The notes under the pieces were generated by a model. It had not been told where the DNA came from, made no database searches, and saw only the letters and a program-made list of their open reading frames with translations. From Bacillota bacterium (lineage in GTDB: Bacteria > Bacillota > Clostridia > Acetivibrionales > DSM-1351), in the NCBI GenBank assembly GCA_023439045.1, contig JAEXOY010000038.1, forward strand, positions 1 through 30,572: a stretch of 30,572 nucleotides of DNA, written 5' to 3'. This document shows positions 7,587-15,703 of the stretch, one piece after another. The position numbers were made by a program, and so were the translations under genes. Position 1 is the stretch's first letter, and each line of letters begins with the position of its first letter.

Positions 7587-8248
7587 TGATTACGCCTCCT
7601 TTCATGGCTTTTAATGATAGCATCTATATATATAAATATAAGATGGCCTCCGCGAGTTAGTGTAAATACTTGCCAAGTCATTCCGAGGCATATACAGAAT
7701 GAAATTGTATTAAAAAACATTATATTGGTTTTTAGATAGACAAAAATATTTATAGTTATAATTAATAAATAAACAACCAACACGCAAAGTGAAGCTATTT
7801 TTAATCTATGCTTCTTCTTTGTTGTTTTTATCGGTTTCTGCGGACTATCTATCGGTGCTAACTTATAAATCAAGTAAAAAGCCAAGGCAAAGGTTACAAG
7901 TATAATAACAATTAGTACCCATAAATGTAAGAAAGGCTGCACTACATAAGTGCTAAAGGCAGCCACTCCAACAGCTATTATAGTACCTATGACTGCACAT
8001 ACCGTTGGTGAACTAGCATGTGCACCACCAGAGTATTTTCTTAGTATGCTTATACTAAAAGCAACAATAAGTGTCTCTGGTAAGACATTAAATATAAGTG
8101 CGAAGATAACTATTAATCCAAATGAAAAAATTGTTTGTAAGCAAGCCACTATTCCGTATGCAACGACTTCTTTTTGATCATCATTGAGGGTAATTTCTGC
8201 ACTGATTTTTTCTGATAATGTTTTGGCTAATTGCTCAATTCTATACAT
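7583..8248 (-). CDS. agrB: AgrB-type membrane cysteine peptidase for autoinducer maturation
   Basis: A 221-residue polytopic membrane protein of the AgrB family, which cleaves the C-terminal tail of AgrD and forms the thiolactone. The catalytic pair lies in RKYSGGAHASSPTVC as His77 and Cys84, the same numbers as the Staphylococcus aureus enzyme. About five to six hydrophobic segments follow the N-terminal amphipathic region. It overlaps the upstream gene by 22 bases and has no strong ribosome binding site of its own, so it is probably translated by coupling. Its stop codon overlaps the agrD start. No agrC or agrA gene follows, unlike the standard agrBDCA order. Confidence 0.92.
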   Translation of the reverse strand: MYRIEQLAKTLSEKISAEITLNDDQKEVVAYGIVACLQTIFSFGLIVIFALIFNVLPETLIVAFSISILRKYSGGAHASSPTVCAVIGTIIAVGVAAFSTYVVQPFLHLWVLIVIILVTFALAFYLIYKLAPIDSPQKPIKTTKKKHRLKIASLCVLVVYLLIITINIFVYLKTNIMFFNTISFCICLGMTWQVFTLTRGGHLIFIYIDAIIKSHERRRNQ

Positions 8249-8706
8249 GCCAATTTATCTGTCTTGTGAAGCCTGTAATAGTATAAACCCGTAACTATTC
8301 CGAAAATCAGCAGTGCAGGAAGTCCATACAGTGTTTTCAAAATTGGATCTCCCATTATAGCATTTAGATTTAGTCTAAGTACAAAATTAATAAATAAAAT
8401 GGTTATACCCTCACAGATAAAGCAGAGAAGAAATGCAACAATACCAGCTCTTATGGATTTGACGGTATCAATTTTACATATACCTATTGCTATTATTATT
8501 AAAGAAATTAATCCAATAACAGTATTTATTCCGTATTGAATTGGAAGGGACCTTATAAGATATTCAGAGATCCAAAATACACCGCTAGCAATTAAGTATC
8601 TTTTTAAATTAATAGCTGTTCTAGTAAATGTATAAACCGCAAACACAAATAAGAATTCTTCTGGTATACCCCTAACAATAAACTCGAATAGCGTAATTTT
8701 AAGCAT
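8227..8706 (-). CDS. five-TM membrane protein resembling the sensor half of AgrC-type kinases, no kinase domain
   Basis: A 159-residue, almost entirely hydrophobic protein with about five transmembrane segments at residues 8-28, 36-55, 60-79, 85-113 and 124-147. The pattern of an early PEE motif, an LIRSLPIQYGINT stretch and a short basic C-terminal tail resembles the N-terminal sensing domain of clostridial AgrC/GHKL histidine kinases as I remember them. Here the frame stops after the membrane part and no kinase follows. It could be a free-standing peptide receptor, a cofactor of AgrB or a transporter. It starts two bases after the preceding stop codon and overlaps agrB by 22 bases, so it clearly belongs to the same unit. 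The function is not established. Confidence 0.7.
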   Translation of the reverse strand: MLKITLFEFIVRGIPEEFLFVFAVYTFTRTAINLKRYLIASGVFWISEYLIRSLPIQYGINTVIGLISLIIIAIGICKIDTVKSIRAGIVAFLLCFICEGITILFINFVLRLNLNAIMGDPILKTLYGLPALLIFGIVTGLYYYRLHKTDKLACIELSN

Positions 8707-8707
8707 A

Positions 8708-9250
8708 TTAGGTAGCCCGTCCTTTCATAGTTTTTATTGAATCATATATAATTATAAAAGTGAAAAGCCTTATAAATATATCACCAACGCTTAGAATGCT
8801 ATATCCTATATCAAATATATCTGTTAGAAACTTAAGCTTAGTATTACTATCACCTAAAATATGTATATCATTAACCTTTTTGAATGAATCGGGTTTTACA
8901 TAGCCAGTTATATATGACAAAGAAGGGTATACTGGCATTTTGCCACCATTATAAAACATTGCAATTTTGTTAAGCAGTGACCCTGCAAATATTGCCAATG
9001 AGCCCCAAATTGCGCTTTTATACAGTTTTAGCTTCAGAATTAGTGGTATAAATGATAAAATATACAAGGTTTCAATTATTGAAGCATACTGTATAGCCCC
9101 ATAATAACCTAATAAAATTTTAATGTTTAAGAATATATAATATACTGTAAAAATAAGTGGCGGATAAATCCACCATATTGTAAATACTGGTTTGATTTGA
9201 TTGCCTTTAATCTTTGCAAAAAGGAAAGCGAACAATATAGTTTCAAGCAT
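8708..9250 (-). CDS. DUF5317-family membrane protein, first gene of the agr-type unit
   Basis: A 180-residue membrane protein with hydrophobic segments near the N-terminus, at about residues 29-47, 60-75, 80-96 and near the C-terminus. The motif NKIAMFYNGGKMPV, the later HILGDSNTKLKFLTDIFD and the closing SVGDIFIRLFTFIIIY match what I recall of the DUF5317 family, which has no known function. The ATG has GAGGA about six bases upstream. It is the promoter-proximal gene, followed after one base by the sensor-like gene. Its placement suggests a role in making, exporting or sensing the cyclic peptide; that is inference from context only. Confidence 0.75.
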   Translation of the reverse strand: MLETILFAFLFAKIKGNQIKPVFTIWWIYPPLIFTVYYIFLNIKILLGYYGAIQYASIIETLYILSFIPLILKLKLYKSAIWGSLAIFAGSLLNKIAMFYNGGKMPVYPSLSYITGYVKPDSFKKVNDIHILGDSNTKLKFLTDIFDIGYSILSVGDIFIRLFTFIIIYDSIKTMKGRAT

Positions 9251-9275
9251 AAAAAATCCTCATTATGTAAAGTTT

Positions 9276-9303
9276 ATTATACCCATATTGCAACATTTGT
9301 CGA
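9276..9303 (-). promoter_or_regulatory. promoter of the agr-type unit
   Basis: On the minus strand TCGACA (9303-9298) and TATAAT (9281-9276) are separated by 16 bases, with an extended GGG before the -10. Transcription would start near 9269, close to the GAGGA ribosome binding site of the first gene. The -10 is perfect and the -35 has one mismatch. Confidence 0.55.
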
Positions 9304-9421
9304 ACCATTTGACATTGATTGATATTATTTTATCATATTTATGTAAATACATCTACTAATTTTCTATGTTTATTCATTTCATATTGAGTGGACTAGAATT
9401 CAATTACTTTATTTAGTACTA

Positions 9422-9450
9422 TTGACTAGTAAGTTAAAATAAAATATAAT
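9422..9450 (+). promoter_or_regulatory. promoter of the histidine operon
   Basis: TTGACT (9422-9427) and TATAAT (9445-9450) are separated by exactly 17 bases, close to the sigma-A consensus. The start would be near 9457, leaving a leader of about 130 bases before hisZ. I see no T-box or histidine-codon leader peptide in it. The remainder of the 9251-9586 spacer holds the divergent agr-unit promoter and AT-rich sequence. Confidence 0.7.
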
Positions 9451-9457
9451 AAATACA

Positions 9458-9489
9458 ATTTACTGATTTACTAATTTACCAATTTAGCA
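9458..9489 (+). repeat. four tandem 8-bp repeats at the start of the his leader
   Basis: ATTTACTG, ATTTACTA, ATTTACCA and ATTTAGCA lie head to tail, immediately after the predicted transcription start. The common core is ATTTANYN. The positioning suggests a regulator binding array or an RNA-level element, but a chance product of AT-rich sequence is possible. Confidence 0.5.
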
Positions 9490-9586
9490 AGATAAAGCAA
9501 AAAAGAGTATTTTTTTGTAATATCAACTTATAAATAGTCAGTCTTAATAGTTAAAAATTTACGTTAATATAAGGTGGAGGTCAATT

Positions 9587-10840
9587 ATGTCAAAGTGGAA
9601 GATCTATACTCCGGACGGAGTGCAAGACATTTTATTTGATGAGTGCTATACAAAGAAAGATATTGAAATGAATATCAGAGACTTATTCAGAGCGTATGGC
9701 TTTAATGAGATTGAAAGTCCTACTATCGAGTTTTTTGACGTTTTTTCTTCAGAGATTGAGCATTTTGCTCAGGAATCCATGGTGAAATTTTTCGACCAGA
9801 AGGGTAGAATTCTAGTGCTTAGACCGGATATAACTGTTCCAGTAGCCCGAATTACTGCTACAAAAAATGCCAATGTTAGCCTTCCTATCAAGTATTCATA
9901 CATTGGTAACGTTTTTAGATTTAACGAGGTTGGTGGGGGAAGACAGAATGAGTTCACTCAAGCTGGTGTAGAAATTGTAGGAGATTCTTCCGCTGAGAGG
10001 GACGCAGAAATAATAGCAATGGCAATAAAAACATTACAGACTGCTGGATTAACTGATTTTAAGATTGATATAGGGCAAGTAGAGTTTTTTAAGGGCCTGG
10101 CCGAGGACGCAGGCTTTACTTCTGAGGATATGGAGAAAGTAGCTAGACTTATAGATAGAAAAGACTTTGTTGCAGTATCTGAGGTTATGAATAAGTATGA
10201 GATGGATAACGTATTAAAGGATCTATTCCTAAAGCTTCCAGGGATGTTTGGTTCTATAGAAGTTATTAACGAAGCCAAGGAGAAGACATTAAATGTCCGT
10301 TGTCTTAACGCTCTTGCAAATATAGAAGAGGTAATATCCATTCTCGGTGATTATGAACTTTCGGATTACATATCAGTTGACCTTGGTATGCTAAAAGGGT
10401 TAAATTATGATACAGGTATTATTTTCAGAGGATTTACTAATGGAATAGGTTTCCCAATATTATCTGGTGGGCGATATGATGCACTTACTGAGAGTTTTGG
10501 AAGAAGCTGCCCCGCAACAGGTTTCTCATTGGGCATCAACATGCTGATGACCGCACTGGAAAAGCAATCACTTCTCAACAAAAAACCTGCCTGCGACACG
10601 CTAGTGTGCTACACAAAAGAAACAAGAAAACTCGCATTCAAGCTAGCCGACAGCTTTAGACAGTCGGGCCTCAAAATAGATTCACTGCTTTGTGAAGAGG
10701 GAGAACAGCAAGGCGTTGAATATGCTAAAGCTAGAGCTATCAATGGCCTGATATTTATTGTCGGCAATGATAACATCAGTGTTTTGGATTTATTAAACAA
10801 TACCGTTAATACCACAAGTATACGTGAGCTTTTAAAATAG
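9587..10840 (+). CDS. hisZ: ATP phosphoribosyltransferase regulatory subunit HisZ
   Basis: A 417-residue paralogue of histidyl-tRNA synthetase that forms a hetero-octamer with short HisG and confers histidine feedback control. Family marks are the N-terminal WKIYTPDGVQDILFDE, the class II motif 2 region GRILVLRPDITVPVAR, a GGGRQNEFTQAGVE block and SGGRYDALTESFG. The extended C-terminal part (about 330-417) resembles the HisRS anticodon-binding domain, which some HisZ proteins keep. The HisRS histidine loop reads KGLNYDTGIIF rather than the synthetase form, consistent with loss of aminoacylation. The start ATG is preceded by AAGGTGGAGG. It is the first gene of the his operon, and pairing with a short HisG in the next gene supports the call. 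Confidence 0.93.
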   Translation: MSKWKIYTPDGVQDILFDECYTKKDIEMNIRDLFRAYGFNEIESPTIEFFDVFSSEIEHFAQESMVKFFDQKGRILVLRPDITVPVARITATKNANVSLPIKYSYIGNVFRFNEVGGGRQNEFTQAGVEIVGDSSAERDAEIIAMAIKTLQTAGLTDFKIDIGQVEFFKGLAEDAGFTSEDMEKVARLIDRKDFVAVSEVMNKYEMDNVLKDLFLKLPGMFGSIEVINEAKEKTLNVRCLNALANIEEVISILGDYELSDYISVDLGMLKGLNYDTGIIFRGFTNGIGFPILSGGRYDALTESFGRSCPATGFSLGINMLMTALEKQSLLNKKPACDTLVCYTKETRKLAFKLADSFRQSGLKIDSLLCEEGEQQGVEYAKARAINGLIFIVGNDNISVLDLLNNTVNTTSIRELLK

Positions 10841-10920
10841 CTTGGTTTTTTGACAGTGATATATAGTTCAAAGAGGGTTATAAAAAAGTATAGAATTAAC
10901 TAATAGAATTGAGGGATTAT

Positions 10921-11562
10921 ATGAGATATTTAACTATTGCCCTTTCGAAGGGGAGACTTACCGAGCTTTCAGTAGAATTGTTCGAAGCTATTGGAATAGA
11001 TTGTACAGAATTAAAAGCATCATCTAGAAAGCTGATATTGCACGACGAGAAAAATAAGATTAAGTTCTTTCTTGCAAAGCCTGCAGATGTTCCTACATAT
11101 GTCGAATACGGAGCAGCTGATATAGGAATTGTTGGTAAGGATACGCTGCTAGAAGAGGGCAGGCATCTTTATGAGGTGCTGGACCTTGGGTTTGCAGCAT
11201 GCAGAATGGCACTTGCGGGACCTGCTGACATGGCAGGCAAAATTGATGAATTAAATATTAAAAGAGTAGCTACTAAGTACCCTAATATTGCAAGGAACTA
11301 CTTTGAAAATAGCAGAAGAGAAAGTGTTGAAATAATTAAGCTGAACGGTTCTGTTGAGCTTGCGCCTCTCGTTGGTCTTTCAGAGGTAATAGTTGACGTT
11401 GTTGAAAGCGGCAGAACGCTAAAGGAAAATGGTCTGATAGTGCTGGATACAATCGCTGACATCAGTGCAAGAATGGTAGTTAATAGAGTGAGCATGAAGA
11501 TGGAAAATGAGAGAATTCAGAGCATAATTGATGGAGTGCGTATGCAGCTCAATAAAAAGTAG
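10921..11562 (+). CDS. hisG: ATP phosphoribosyltransferase catalytic subunit, short form
   Basis: Catalyses the first step of histidine synthesis, ATP plus PRPP to phosphoribosyl-ATP. The protein is about 213 residues, the short HisG type lacking the C-terminal regulatory domain, which is why HisZ is needed. Visible motifs are the start LTIALSKGRLTE, GAADIGIVGKDTLLE and the PRPP-binding signature VIVDVVESGRTLKENGL. An in-frame TTG at 10909 is rejected as the start, because GAGGG (10911-10915) is the ribosome binding site for ATG 10921. It lies 80 bases after hisZ with no terminator in between. Confidence 0.95.
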   Translation: MRYLTIALSKGRLTELSVELFEAIGIDCTELKASSRKLILHDEKNKIKFFLAKPADVPTYVEYGAADIGIVGKDTLLEEGRHLYEVLDLGFAACRMALAGPADMAGKIDELNIKRVATKYPNIARNYFENSRRESVEIIKLNGSVELAPLVGLSEVIVDVVESGRTLKENGLIVLDTIADISARMVVNRVSMKMENERIQSIIDGVRMQLNKK

Positions 11563-11658
11563 TGCTTGAGAGGTTCAAGCTAAAAACATGTGGGTTTATT
11601 AGTCAAATGCTAAGATAAATAAGCAGATTTATGAAATATTGAAAAATGGGGTGCTAAA

Positions 11659-12966
11659 ATGTTGAACAAACTTGATTTAAGGAACGGGAACACACAGCAA
11701 GAGGTAGAATTATACAACAAGCTTTCCGGAAGAACCAGCGCAAATAATAATAATGATGTAATGAACATTGTAATGGATATTATAAAAAGTGTTCGCGAGG
11801 ATGGAGATAAGGCACTTTATAAATATACGCAGAAATTTGATAAGGCAGACTTGACGGGATGTGGTATTAGAGTATCAAAACAGGAAATTGAGGATGCCTA
11901 TGGTAAGGTTGACGCTGAGCTTATAGGCACTATAAAAAAAGCTCAAAAAAATATAGCTGAATTTCATCAAAAACAGCTTCAGAATAGCTGGATTGACACT
12001 AAGCCGGATGGAACCATGCTCGGTCAGTTGGTAAGCCCAATAGAGAGTGTTGGTTTATATGTTCCAGGTGGAACGGCACCTCTTATTTCATCAGTGCTAA
12101 TGACTGCTGTTCCTGCTAAGGTTGCTGGTGTAAAAAGGCTTGTTATGTGTACACCTCCAGCTGCTGATGCTACTACAAACCCTGCAATGCTTGTGGCTGC
12201 AGATATTGCTGGTGTAGATGAAATATATAAGCTAGGAGGAGCGCAAGCGGTAGCTGCGCTAGCATATGGCACAGAGAGCATATTTAAAGTTGATAAGATT
12301 GTAGGACCGGGCAATGTATTTGTTGCCACTGCAAAGAGGCTTGTATTTGGGGACTGTGATATTGATATGTTTGCGGGCCCGAGTGAGATTTTGGTTATTG
12401 CAGATAATACTGCAACACCTTCATATATTGCAGCTGATTTATTATCACAGGCGGAACACGACAAGCTAGCGTCCTCCGTATTGGTTACTGACTGCGAAGA
12501 GCTAATAGACCGTGTTGAAGAACAAATAAAAAATCAGCTAGAGGTTCTATCAAGAAATCAGATAACTGAGTGCTCCCTTAGGGATTATGGATATGCTATT
12601 TTGGTAGATAACCTGGACGAGGCTATACGGGTATCAAATGGTATTGCACCAGAACATTTGGAGTTATGCACAAAAGAGCCACTATCTCTGGTTGGGAAGA
12701 TAAAAAATGCGGGGGCTATCTTTGTAGGAGAGTATTCTCCTGAGCCTTTAGGAGATTATTTTGCTGGACCCAGCCACGTATTGCCTACCAGCGGAACAGC
12801 TAGATTCTCTTCCCCTGTCAACGTGGATCAGTTTATCAAAAAGTCCAGCTTGATATATTACAACAAAGAAGCATTGAGCAAGGTTTCAGAGGACATTGTT
12901 AGGTTTGCTCAGGCTGAATTGTTGGACGCACATGCAAATGCAATCAGTGTAAGAATGGCGAAGTAA
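11659..12966 (+). CDS. hisD: histidinol dehydrogenase
   Basis: A 435-residue zinc enzyme catalysing the last two NAD-dependent oxidations from L-histidinol to L-histidine. Family landmarks are LYVPGGTAPLISSVLMTA, KIVGPGNVFVATAKR, AGPSEILVIAD, the zinc/catalytic LLSQAEHDK and the APEHLEL and GPSHVLPTSG blocks. Length is typical (about 430). The ATG is preceded by GGGGTG. The 96-base gap after hisG contains a small hairpin (11564-11580) but no terminator-like T-run. Confidence 0.96.
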   Translation: MLNKLDLRNGNTQQEVELYNKLSGRTSANNNNDVMNIVMDIIKSVREDGDKALYKYTQKFDKADLTGCGIRVSKQEIEDAYGKVDAELIGTIKKAQKNIAEFHQKQLQNSWIDTKPDGTMLGQLVSPIESVGLYVPGGTAPLISSVLMTAVPAKVAGVKRLVMCTPPAADATTNPAMLVAADIAGVDEIYKLGGAQAVAALAYGTESIFKVDKIVGPGNVFVATAKRLVFGDCDIDMFAGPSEILVIADNTATPSYIAADLLSQAEHDKLASSVLVTDCEELIDRVEEQIKNQLEVLSRNQITECSLRDYGYAILVDNLDEAIRVSNGIAPEHLELCTKEPLSLVGKIKNAGAIFVGEYSPEPLGDYFAGPSHVLPTSGTARFSSPVNVDQFIKKSSLIYYNKEALSKVSEDIVRFAQAELLDAHANAISVRMAK

Positions 12967-13018
12967 ATTTTCTAAGTATACTATAACAGCTTTTGCGTAA
13001 TAAAAGGAGAAACAACTT

Positions 13019-14095
13019 ATGATAGAACAATTAATAAGACCTGAACTCAGGTCGTATATCCCATATGATGCAAATCAGCAGCCATACAAGGTAAAACTTG
13101 ACGCTAATGAAAGCCCATTTAACATGCCAGAAAATGTTAGAATAAAGTTAGCGGATTATATAAAAGACAATCCAGAGTTATACTTATATCCAGACTCTGA
13201 TTCAAACGAGCTGAGAAATCAGCTGGCAGAGTACTGGAATATCAGTAAGGATGGGATATTGGTGGGCACTGGCTCAGACCAGCTAATACAAGTTATAACC
13301 AATGTTTTTATTGGCTGTGAGGACAAAGTTCTTTTTCCAGCCCCTTCCTTCAGCATGTATAAGGACGCTTGTATTATAGCGGGGGGAATTCCGGTTAAAT
13401 ATACTCTTGGTATTGATAATGGATATAGTTATTCAAAGGAATTAATTAAACAGGCTTACGATGAAGAGCATCCCAAGCTTGTGTATATCTGCAATCCCAA
13501 TAATCCGACAGGCAATATTATGAGCAAAGAGGATGTTCTAGATATTGTAAGGTATTGTAATAAAGCAATAGTGATTGTGGATGAAGCATATGCTGAGTTC
13601 TGTGATGTTTCCGTAATTCCATATATTAATCAATATGAAAACCTTTTGGTACTCAAAACCTTTTCCAAGGCATATGGCCTTGCAGGGTTACGATGTGGTT
13701 ACAGTCTATCATGTGCCAAACTTGCCAAGGCAGTAAAGATTGCAAAACCACCCTACAATATCAGTTCATTATCCCAAAAAATCGCCATGCTGATGTTAGA
13801 AGAACAAAAGGATATCCAGAGTAAGGTAGACTACCTCAACCGTGAAAGGGATTGGCTATCTACAGAAATATCCAAAATAAATGGAGTGAAAGTATACCCT
13901 TCATATGCTAATTTCTTATTGGTAAAGATAGAAAACAGCGTTGACGTATATAAAAGGTTGTGTGAAAAGGGTATTTTGGTCAGAGCATTTGGAACAAACC
14001 CACTGTTGTATGACTGCCTTCGTTTAAGCATAGGTACTCATGAGCATAATACCATTTTGCTTGATGAACTAATATCTATCTGCTATAATAAATAA
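13019..14095 (+). CDS. hisC: histidinol-phosphate aminotransferase
   Basis: A fold-type I, PLP-dependent transaminase of 358 residues converting imidazole acetol phosphate to histidinol phosphate with glutamate. The substrate-binding N-terminus LDANESPFNMP, CNPNNPTGN, VDEAYAEF and the Schiff-base lysine in KTFSKAYGLAGLRCGY (about K217) are all present. The start ATG follows AAAAGGAG. It sits between hisD and hisB, which fixes the assignment among related aminotransferases. Confidence 0.95.
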   Translation: MIEQLIRPELRSYIPYDANQQPYKVKLDANESPFNMPENVRIKLADYIKDNPELYLYPDSDSNELRNQLAEYWNISKDGILVGTGSDQLIQVITNVFIGCEDKVLFPAPSFSMYKDACIIAGGIPVKYTLGIDNGYSYSKELIKQAYDEEHPKLVYICNPNNPTGNIMSKEDVLDIVRYCNKAIVIVDEAYAEFCDVSVIPYINQYENLLVLKTFSKAYGLAGLRCGYSLSCAKLAKAVKIAKPPYNISSLSQKIAMLMLEEQKDIQSKVDYLNRERDWLSTEISKINGVKVYPSYANFLLVKIENSVDVYKRLCEKGILVRAFGTNPLLYDCLRLSIGTHEHNTILLDELISICYNK

Positions 14096-14156
14096 GCGAA
14101 CATTTTAATAAAATGATTGAAAATAGTTCGGAATGTAAAATAAAGGAGGAATACAT

Positions 14157-14741
14157 TTGCGAGAGGGAATAGTAAACAGAAACACTAAGGAAACACAAAT
14201 AAAAGTGGAAATCAATCTCGACGGCAGGGGCGATAGTAATGTAAATACTGGTATAGGTTTTTTAGACCATATGCTTGTACTCTTTTCAAAGCACGGATTC
14301 TTTAATTCAATCATTGATGTTGCAGGTGATGTTCACGTTGACTGTCACCACACTATTGAGGACACAGGCATTGCACTTGGCAAGGCTATAAAACAGGCTG
14401 TTGGAGACAAGAAATCTATTAAGCGCTACGGTAGTTCTTTTGTTCCAATGGACGAGGCTCTTGTACAGGTTGTATTGGACATTAGCGATAGACCATATTT
14501 AGTTTTTGATGCCCAAATGACAGCGCCAATGGTTGGCCAGTTTGATACTCAAATGGTAGAGGAATTTTTCAGGGCAGTAGCAGTAAATGCTGGTCTGACA
14601 CTACATATCAGGCTTATACATGGTAAGAATTGTCACCATATAATTGAAGCAATGTTCAAAGCTTTAGGAAAGGCATTGGACGAAGCAACACAATATGACA
14701 GTAGAATTGTTGGAGTAATGTCAACAAAAGGGGTTCTTTAA
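14157..14741 (+). CDS. hisB: imidazoleglycerol-phosphate dehydratase
   Basis: A 194-residue single-domain dehydratase that removes water from imidazole glycerol phosphate. The two manganese-binding HHxxE motifs are visible as CHHTIEDTGIALG and CHHIIEAMFKALG, plus FLDHML near residue 37. There is no N-terminal histidinol-phosphatase domain as in E. coli HisB, so that activity must be encoded elsewhere. The start is TTG, chosen because AAAGGAGG lies seven bases upstream. An earlier ATG is not available in frame. Confidence 0.95.
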   Translation: MREGIVNRNTKETQIKVEINLDGRGDSNVNTGIGFLDHMLVLFSKHGFFNSIIDVAGDVHVDCHHTIEDTGIALGKAIKQAVGDKKSIKRYGSSFVPMDEALVQVVLDISDRPYLVFDAQMTAPMVGQFDTQMVEEFFRAVAVNAGLTLHIRLIHGKNCHHIIEAMFKALGKALDEATQYDSRIVGVMSTKGVL

Positions 14742-14806
14742 AGAATTCTTTTTAGATATTTTTATAACCATTAACTTATATTTATTGTAAAATTGGAGGG
14801 CCGAAG

Positions 14807-15688
14807 ATGCTGATCAACAACACAGATTTTATCAAACTCCCTTTATTCATCAAGGGAAAGGTCAGAAATGTATACGATTTAGGGGATAAACTACTTATAG
14901 TGGTAACGGACAGAATTTCTGCATTTGATGTAGTATTTGATGAGTTAATCCCAAACAAGGGTAAGGTTTTAAATAGCATTTCTGCATTTTGGTTTGATTA
15001 TACAAAGGATGTAATAGGAAATCACGTAATCACTACTGACGTAAATGAATACCCTATGGGACTTTCTGAATTCAAGGAAGAGCTAGAGGGCAGATCAATG
15101 CTAGTAAAAAAGGTTGAGATGCTTTCTGCAGAATGTATAGTAAGAGGCTATCTTGAGGGGTCAGGGCTCAAGGAATACCAGCAAACCGGAACAGTATGTG
15201 GCATAAAGCTGCCGTCTGGACTAAAGCAGGCTGACAAGCTGCCTGAGCCAATATTCACTCCATCAACCAAGGAATCGGAAGGTCACGATATCAATGTTTC
15301 CTTTGAATATCTATGTGATAAGATTGGTGTAGAAATGGCAACCAAGCTAAAAGAAGCAAGCATCAATCTATATCTTAAGGCGAGCAAGCACGCTGAGAGC
15401 AAGGGACTGATACTTGCAGATACAAAGTTTGAGTTTGGAATAATAGATGGAGAGTTAGTTGTAGCTGATGAAATGTTTACACCTGATTCCTCTAGATTCT
15501 GGGCAATGGATGACTACCAGCCAGGCAGAGCTCAGAAAAGCTTTGATAAGCAGTTCTTGAGAGAGTATTTGGAAACACTCGATTGGAACAAGCAACCACC
15601 TGCACCGAAACTACCGCAGGATGTTATTGATAATACTGCTGCTAAATACATAGAAGCATATGAAAGACTGACTGGTAAATCATTTTAA
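14807..15688 (+). CDS. purC: SAICAR synthetase (phosphoribosylaminoimidazole-succinocarboxamide synthase)
   Basis: A 293-residue purine-pathway enzyme joining CAIR and aspartate with ATP to give SAICAR. It shows the KGKVRNVYDLGD nucleotide-binding start, TDRISAFDVVFDE, CIVRGYLEGSGLKEY, the FTPSTKESEGHD loop and VADEMFTPDSSRFW. It is the long form, similar in length to yeast Ade1 and longer than the Bacillus type (about 240). It sits between hisB and hisH with a GGAGGG ribosome binding site and no break in strand or spacing, so it belongs to the his transcript. The likely logic is that HisH/HisF release AICAR, which feeds purine synthesis one step downstream of SAICAR. Confidence 0.95.
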   Translation: MLINNTDFIKLPLFIKGKVRNVYDLGDKLLIVVTDRISAFDVVFDELIPNKGKVLNSISAFWFDYTKDVIGNHVITTDVNEYPMGLSEFKEELEGRSMLVKKVEMLSAECIVRGYLEGSGLKEYQQTGTVCGIKLPSGLKQADKLPEPIFTPSTKESEGHDINVSFEYLCDKIGVEMATKLKEASINLYLKASKHAESKGLILADTKFEFGIIDGELVVADEMFTPDSSRFWAMDDYQPGRAQKSFDKQFLREYLETLDWNKQPPAPKLPQDVIDNTAAKYIEAYERLTGKSF

Positions 15689-15703
15689 AAGGTTGGATAA
15701 GCT

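Noticed and set aside
9457..9586. T-box or leader-peptide attenuator before hisZ
   Set aside because: No T-box sequence, no run of His codons and no terminator stem were found in the leader.
9769..10815. Antisense open frames inside hisZ, and similar ones inside hisD, hisA, hisF and groEL
   Set aside because: They have no start signals, are Ser/Pro-rich shadow translations, and lie fully inside well-recognised genes.
10850..10883. Possible internal promoter TTGACA upstream of hisG
   Set aside because: No -10 hexamer at acceptable spacing; the nearest TTATAA is 22 bases away.
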